In this document: positions 4,952-8,935 of the stretch, one piece after another
Numbering within the stretch: the first letter of the stretch is position 1
Layout of the letters: each line of letters begins with the position of its first letter
Origin: CAVHXA01 sp963639765
GTDB taxonomy: Bacteria > Bacillota > Clostridia > Oscillospirales > Oscillospiraceae
Direction: 5' to 3'
Length of the DNA stretch: 8,935 bases
Assembly: GCA_963639765.1 (NCBI GenBank)
Contig: CAVHXA010000075.1
Coordinates: 1 to 8,935 of the forward strand
Position numbers and translations under genes: made by a program
The notes under the pieces: generated by a model
The model's database searches: none
Told to the model about the DNA's origin: nothing
The model's input: only the letters and a program-made list of their open reading frames with translations

Positions 4952-5716
4952 ATGAACAGACAGAAGCGCAGGCCCGTGATTGCGGGCAACTGGAAAATGA
5001 ACCTTACCCCGCAGGACACGATCCCCTATGCCGCCGCACTCACGGCGGAGCTTTCCGACCGTGCAGACTCCGAAATCATTCTGTGCGTTCCGGCTGTGGA
5101 CATTGCCGCTGCCGTCTCCGCCTTTTCGAAAAGCTGCGTGCGCGTGGGCGGGCAGAATCTGCACCCGGCCGACAGCGGAGCCCATACCGGCGAAATCTCG
5201 GGCCCGATGCTTGCCGCGGCAGGCTGCAGCCATGTGATCGTGGGGCACAGCGAGCGCCGCGCCATGGGCGAGAGCAACGAGCTTGTCCGCCAAAAGCTCG
5301 AGGCCGCCCTTCGTGCCGGGCTGGTGCCGATTCTCTGTGTGGGCGAAAGCCTGCAGCAGCGCGAAAACGGCGAAACCGACTCCCTTCTGACCGAACAGCT
5401 TGTCAGCGCGCTTTCCGAAACCGGGCCCGAGCTGCTGCGCCGGGTGCTTGTGGCCTATGAGCCCATCTGGGCCATCGGCACCGGCCGGACCGCCACGCCC
5501 GAGCAGGCCCAGCAGGTCTGTGCCATGCTGCGCGAGGTCCTGCGCCGGCAGTTTGGCGAGTCTTGTGCCGACAGCATACGCATTCTCTACGGCGGCTCCA
5601 TGAACGAAAGCAACGCGGCCGAGCTTCTGGCCCGGCCGGATATCGACGGCGGTCTGATCGGAGGGGCCTCGCTGGACCCCGGGCGTTTTCTCCGGATCGT
5701 TCGCGCCGCAGACTGA
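4952..5716 (+). CDS. tpiA: Triosephosphate isomerase
   Basis: A 254-residue TIM-barrel enzyme that interconverts dihydroxyacetone phosphate and glyceraldehyde 3-phosphate. ATG 4952 is chosen because AGGAGG (4942-4947) lies four bases upstream and the protein then reaches GNWKMN by residue 12; an earlier in-frame ATG at 4844 overlaps pgk and has no such support. Catalytic residues are all present: N13 and K15 in GNWKMN, the electrophile H99 in VGHSERR, the base E170 in AYEPIWAIGTG, and the flexible loop 6 following it (residues 171-181). Phosphate-binding YGGSMN (213-218) and GLIGGASL (234-241) are also present. It is the last gene of the trmL-pgk-tpiA group; no strong terminator is seen after it, so read-through into the dipeptidase gene is possible. 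Confidence 0.97.
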   Translation: MNRQKRRPVIAGNWKMNLTPQDTIPYAAALTAELSDRADSEIILCVPAVDIAAAVSAFSKSCVRVGGQNLHPADSGAHTGEISGPMLAAAGCSHVIVGHSERRAMGESNELVRQKLEAALRAGLVPILCVGESLQQRENGETDSLLTEQLVSALSETGPELLRRVLVAYEPIWAIGTGRTATPEQAQQVCAMLREVLRRQFGESCADSIRILYGGSMNESNAAELLARPDIDGGLIGGASLDPGRFLRIVRAAD

Positions 5717-5743
5717 GGCTCTGCTTCCAAAGGCAGCCTGCCC

Positions 5744-5772
5744 CTGATTTTCTGCCTGAAATATGGTAAAAC
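5744..5772 (+). promoter_or_regulatory. Weak candidate promoter for the dipeptidase gene
   Basis: TGGTAAAAC (5764-5772) is an extended -10-like element, with a poor -35 (CTGATT, 5744-5749) 17 bp upstream. It lies 61 bp before the dipeptidase start. It would allow expression independent of tpiA. Confidence 0.3.
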
Positions 5773-5833
5773 AGGCGATATCACCGCCGCCCGGACCACG
5801 GCCGGACAGTGCGGAAAAACGGAGGAACCGAAC

Positions 5834-7522
5834 ATGAAGAAAAGACTGCTCCATCTGCTGTGCCTTTCTCTGCTCACGGCGCTTTTTGCCGCGGCGGGCG
5901 TGATGCGCGCCTCTGCCTGCACGGCGGTATATGTCGGCCGGGAGGCCAGCGACGACGGCACCGTGATCCTGGCAAAATCCAACGACTATCAGGATGTATG
6001 GGCAAACTATGCGGTCATCACCGGGCGCGTGGAAAACGAGCCGGGCCGCACCATGCCGGTGGACAACGACGCAACCGTGTTCGCGCCCATTCCGGCCACA
6101 ACCTTCCGCTATACCTCCACACCGTGGATGCCGGCCGCAACGGCGGCAAACGGTCTTGGCAGCGACGCTGCCGTGTGTACCAACGAATGCGGCGTGACCA
6201 TGCTCATGTCCATCACGGCCTTTTCCAATCAGGCCGCTCTTGCGGCCGACCCGACGGTGGAGCACGGGCTTTCGGAGTTTACCGCCGTGGATCTGGTAAC
6301 CTGCCAGAGCGCGAGCGCCCGCGAGGCCGTTGAGGTGCTGCTCTCGCTGATCGACACCTATGGCAGCAGTGAGGTAAACATCGCGCTGATCGCCGACCGC
6401 AGCGAGGCCTGGTATGTTGAGATGTACAACGGCCACCAATACGCCGCCGTAAGGCTGCCCGACAGCGCGGTGTGCGCCTTTGGCAACGAGTTTTCACTCG
6501 AATACGTCAGCGACTATGCAGACTGCATCCTCTCGCCCGGACTCGAGAGCCTTGCCGCCGAAAACGGCTTTGCGGTCTATGGGCGAAACGGCGAGCTGAA
6601 CCTTTTGCAGACCTATTCCGGCGCGTCGACCACCATCAACTATTCCCACATGCGCACCTGGATTGCCCACCGGCTGCTGGCTCCTTCGCAGTATGGCGAA
6701 TATGAGGCCGACGGACTGTATCCCCTGTGCTTTGTGCCGGACGAAAGGGTCTCGCTTTCGTCTGTGCTGCAGCTTCTGCGCAACCGCTTTGAGGGCACGC
6801 AATACAGCCCCGACGAGACCGGACGCACCGATATGCGCGTAATCGGCACCGAAACCGCCCTGAGCGTGCATGCCGTGCAGATTTATCCCGACCTGCCGGC
6901 CGACATGGCCTGCGTCACATGGGAAAGCTCCGGCCCCGCCGTTTATGGTGTGTTTGTTCCGATTTCCAACGCCTGCCTGCGCATCAGCGAGGCCTATGGC
7001 CGCTGCCAGAGTGCCGACGAGGCCGGAAGCTTCGACACCGGGAACTATCCCTACTATCGCTTCAAGGCCCTGACCACGCTGTGCTCCGACTCCGGTGCGC
7101 AGTCTCTGTGCGGAACGGCCGTGCGTGCATACTGGCAGGCTGCCGAGACCGCCATGATCGACGGCATGCGCAGCGTTCTCGAAAAAGCCGCCTCGATGGA
7201 CAGGAGCACCGCCGCGCGGTATATCACCGACTATTGCTGCGCCATGCAGACAAAGGCCTTTGAAGACGCGGGCACCATCCTGAACAGCGTGCTGTGGTAC
7301 CTTTCCAAAAACAGCAACTCCCTGAAAAACGGCCGCAACCCCGAGACCCACGAGGTGCTCGACGAGCGCCGGTCCGTGGCCCCGATGACGCTTGCGCTCG
7401 ATGCCTCCGCCTACGGCACACTGCCGGAGCCCTCATACGGCATACAGCCCGCGGTCCGGGCCGGCACCTATGCGGATATTGCGCTTGTTGCCGCAGGCTG
7501 CGTTCTGCAGACGCTCGGATAA
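5834..7522 (+). CDS. Secreted C69-family dipeptidase (Ntn hydrolase)
   Basis: A 562-residue protein; ATG start with GGAGG (5821-5825) eight bases upstream. The N-terminus is a clear Sec signal: MKKR, a hydrophobic core of about 18 residues, then R25-A-S-A-C29. The mature part starts C29-TAVYVGREASDDGTVILAKSND, the hallmark of the PepD/C69 family, where the Cys is the catalytic N-terminal nucleophile. The AxA|C site means signal peptidase cleavage would itself expose the nucleophile. Further family-like stretches are TNECGVTMLMSI, DRSEAWYVEMY, a dipeptidase-type FRYKAL-like segment around residues 411-414 (YYRFKAL) and the C-terminal helical region. It is probably full length: members without a signal run about 470-530 residues. 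Likely role is cleavage of dipeptides outside the membrane for amino-acid supply. A lipoprotein alternative is discussed under findings. It ends 4 bp from the convergent MATE gene. Confidence 0.9.
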   Translation: MKKRLLHLLCLSLLTALFAAAGVMRASACTAVYVGREASDDGTVILAKSNDYQDVWANYAVITGRVENEPGRTMPVDNDATVFAPIPATTFRYTSTPWMPAATAANGLGSDAAVCTNECGVTMLMSITAFSNQAALAADPTVEHGLSEFTAVDLVTCQSASAREAVEVLLSLIDTYGSSEVNIALIADRSEAWYVEMYNGHQYAAVRLPDSAVCAFGNEFSLEYVSDYADCILSPGLESLAAENGFAVYGRNGELNLLQTYSGASTTINYSHMRTWIAHRLLAPSQYGEYEADGLYPLCFVPDERVSLSSVLQLLRNRFEGTQYSPDETGRTDMRVIGTETALSVHAVQIYPDLPADMACVTWESSGPAVYGVFVPISNACLRISEAYGRCQSADEAGSFDTGNYPYYRFKALTTLCSDSGAQSLCGTAVRAYWQAAETAMIDGMRSVLEKAASMDRSTAARYITDYCCAMQTKAFEDAGTILNSVLWYLSKNSNSLKNGRNPETHEVLDERRSVAPMTLALDASAYGTLPEPSYGIQPAVRAGTYADIALVAAGCVLQTLG

Positions 7523-7526
7523 GACC

Positions 7527-8867
7527 TCAGAAAAGAAGCCGCCGACGAGTGCGAAGATACCACACGCAGCCGGTCAGGTCGGCCAGCACCCAGCCGATGG
7601 GGATGGCGGCCCAGATGCCGACCACGCCCACAGACGGCAGCGCCGAAAGCAGGTTGGCCAGCAGCACCCGCGTGCCCAGCGAGATGACCGTGAGCACCAC
7701 AGACACAACGGGACGGTTCATCGCCCGGAAATAGCCATACAGCAGAAACAGCACGCCGATGCCCGTATAGCACGCGCCCTCTATGCGCAGATACCGCACG
7801 CCCTCGGCGATGGTCTGCGGGCTGTCTGCATCTACAAACAGGGCCATGGCCGGCCGGGCAAGGGAAAACACCAGCGTGCTGATGACCGCACAAAACAGCA
7901 CCGTGCTGACAAGGGCCTGCCGGATCCCCGCGCGAATGCGCTCCGGTCGGGCCGCGCCGCAGTTCTGCGCCACAAAAACGCTGAACGCGTTGCCAAAGTC
8001 CTGCACCGGCATATAGGCAATGGTGTCGATCTTTACCGCCACGGCAAACGCGGCCATCACCACGGCACCAAAGCGGTTGACCACGCCCTGGACCATCAGG
8101 ATGCCGAGATTCATCACCGACTGCTGCAGGCAGGTAAAGCCCGACAGGCTGAGAATGCTGCGCAGAATGCCGCGCTGCCACACGCAGTCGTCTTTTTTCG
8201 GACAAAGCTCCGGGCACCTGTGCAGAAAGCAGGCCAGAACCCCCGCGGCAGAGGCGTATTGCGCAAGCACCGTGGCAACGGCCGCGCCCCGGATGCCCAT
8301 GCCCAGCGGAATGACAAACAGCAGGTCCAGACCCACATTCAGCACCACCGCCACGCCCAGAAACAGCAGCGGGACCGTTGAGTTGCCCACCGCGCGCAGC
8401 AGGTTGGAGCAGTGGTTATACACAAACGAGGCGAAATAGCCCGGAAGCACCCACAGCAGATACTGCCGCATCGGGGCCACAATCTCTGCCGGTACGGAAA
8501 GCAGCGCAATGATCCGGTCGAGCAGCACATAAACCAGCGCCAGAATTCCCAGCGTCAGTGCGCCGATGAGCACCGACGACACAAACACGCCCCTTCGCAG
8601 ATCCGTACTGCGGCCGCCGCCGAAGGCCATGGAGACAAACGAGCCCGTGCCCAGGCTCAGTCCGATGACAACCGACGTGAGAAAGGTCAGCAGGGTATAC
8701 GACGAGCCCACTGCGGCCAGCGCGGCTTCGCCCACATAGCGGCCCACCACCCAGGTGTCTGCCAGATTATAAAACTGCTGCAGCACGTTGCCCAGCATCA
8801 GCGGCAGGGCAAAGGCCCACAGGGCCGGGGCAATCGGCCCCTCGGTCAGATTCCGGGCTGTCTTCAC
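7527..8867 (-). CDS. MATE-family multidrug/cation efflux transporter
   Basis: A 446-residue membrane protein of typical MATE length with about 12 membrane segments. It belongs to the Na+ or H+ antiporters that export cationic drugs and other compounds. The N-terminal hallmark P22-LMLGNVLQQFYNLADTWVVG is clear, followed by the YVGEAALAAVG segment; the second half repeats the pattern (SLSGFTCLQQSVMNLGILMVQG), as expected for two six-helix bundles. The start is GTG (8867-8865) preceded by the sequence ATCACCTCCT on the plus strand at 8873-8882, that is AGGAGGTGAT on the coding strand, a near-perfect anti-SD match. An ATG five bases earlier opens only ATG CCG TGA. The gene lies convergent with the dipeptidase. 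Substrate cannot be told from sequence. Confidence 0.93.
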   Translation of the reverse strand: MKTARNLTEGPIAPALWAFALPLMLGNVLQQFYNLADTWVVGRYVGEAALAAVGSSYTLLTFLTSVVIGLSLGTGSFVSMAFGGGRSTDLRRGVFVSSVLIGALTLGILALVYVLLDRIIALLSVPAEIVAPMRQYLLWVLPGYFASFVYNHCSNLLRAVGNSTVPLLFLGVAVVLNVGLDLLFVIPLGMGIRGAAVATVLAQYASAAGVLACFLHRCPELCPKKDDCVWQRGILRSILSLSGFTCLQQSVMNLGILMVQGVVNRFGAVVMAAFAVAVKIDTIAYMPVQDFGNAFSVFVAQNCGAARPERIRAGIRQALVSTVLFCAVISTLVFSLARPAMALFVDADSPQTIAEGVRYLRIEGACYTGIGVLFLLYGYFRAMNRPVVSVVLTVISLGTRVLLANLLSALPSVGVVGIWAAIPIGWVLADLTGCVWYLRTRRRLLF

Positions 8868-8894
8868 GGCATATCACCTCCTGATTCAAAGGTG

Positions 8895-8912
8895 GCCCGA
8901 CATCCGTCGGGC
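8895..8912 (-). promoter_or_regulatory. Perfect hairpin in the MATE leader
   Basis: GCCCGAC-ATCC-GTCGGGC is a 7-bp perfect stem with a four-base loop, 12 bases upstream of the MATE ribosome binding site. No T-run follows on either strand, so it is not a terminator. It could be a leader-RNA structure or an operator; no partner site was seen. Confidence 0.4.
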
Positions 8913-8916
8913 GAAT

Positions 8917-8935
8917 CCCCACCCCCAACCCCCTC
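8917..8935 (-). other. G-run cluster on the MATE strand at the window edge
   Basis: C-runs of 4, 5 and 5 (8917-8920, 8922-8926, 8929-8933), spaced 1 and 2 bases apart and cut by the window end, read as G-runs on the minus strand. Three runs with a possible fourth beyond 8935 resemble a G-quadruplex motif upstream of the MATE gene. Confidence 0.4.

Noticed and set aside
5721..5754. CTGCTT-CCAA-AGGCAG hairpin after tpiA as an intrinsic terminator
   Set aside because: The stem is short with a G-T pair, and the nearest T-run begins about 11 bases after it, too far for a normal intrinsic terminator.
3649..6439. Very long minus-strand open frames opposite pgk, tpiA and the dipeptidase (456 and 511 codons)
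   Set aside because: They are mirror frames of GC-rich real genes; compositions rich in Gly, Ala, Arg and His show no domain logic, and the plus-strand genes have full catalytic motifs.
7392..8381. A 329-codon plus-strand frame opposite the MATE gene
   Set aside because: Rich in His, Arg and Ala with no motif, it lies on the reverse of a clear membrane transporter, so it is a shadow.

Overview
The window looks like a piece of a Gram-positive gut-type Clostridia genome, most likely Oscillospiraceae/Ruminococcaceae-like. This is an inference from GC-rich coding DNA, strong AGGAGG-type ribosome binding sites, and a Tn1549/CTn-type conjugation gene beside housekeeping glycolysis genes. No rRNA, tRNA or CRISPR array was seen.

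Left region (1-1243): mobile-element DNA. It opens inside a VirB6/TrbL-like conjugation membrane protein, which enters from beyond the left edge. A compact Phd/YefM antitoxin - RelE/ParE toxin operon follows, with its own promoter, a set of operator-like repeats and an intrinsic terminator. No further conjugation gene follows, so the element is cut short or rearranged here.

Junction (1244-1709): about 470 bp with no secure gene. The first half is AT-rich. It holds a perfect 11-bp tandem repeat and a protein-like 45-codon minus-strand frame that may be a gene remnant. The second half is GC-richer and carries another 11-bp-period repeat and a candidate promoter for the next operon.

Middle region (1710-3073): a two-gene operon of a small cupin-fold protein lacking all four classical metal ligands and a short-chain dehydrogenase/reductase with two insertions. 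It ends in a strong C(UUCG)G terminator. The substrate is unknown.

Glycolytic region (3087-5716): a good sigma-A-type promoter, a structured leader with a terminator-like hairpin, then trmL (tRNA wobble methyltransferase), pgk and tpiA. trmL and pgk overlap by ATGA. pgk and tpiA encode phosphoglycerate kinase and triosephosphate isomerase of lower glycolysis; the usual gap gene is not directly upstream.

Right region (5767-8935): a secreted C69-family dipeptidase, whose expected catalytic cysteine sits exactly at the predicted signal-peptide cleavage site, runs tail-to-tail with only 4 bp separation into a minus-strand MATE-family efflux transporter. The MATE leader contains a perfect hairpin, and a G-run cluster lies at the window edge.
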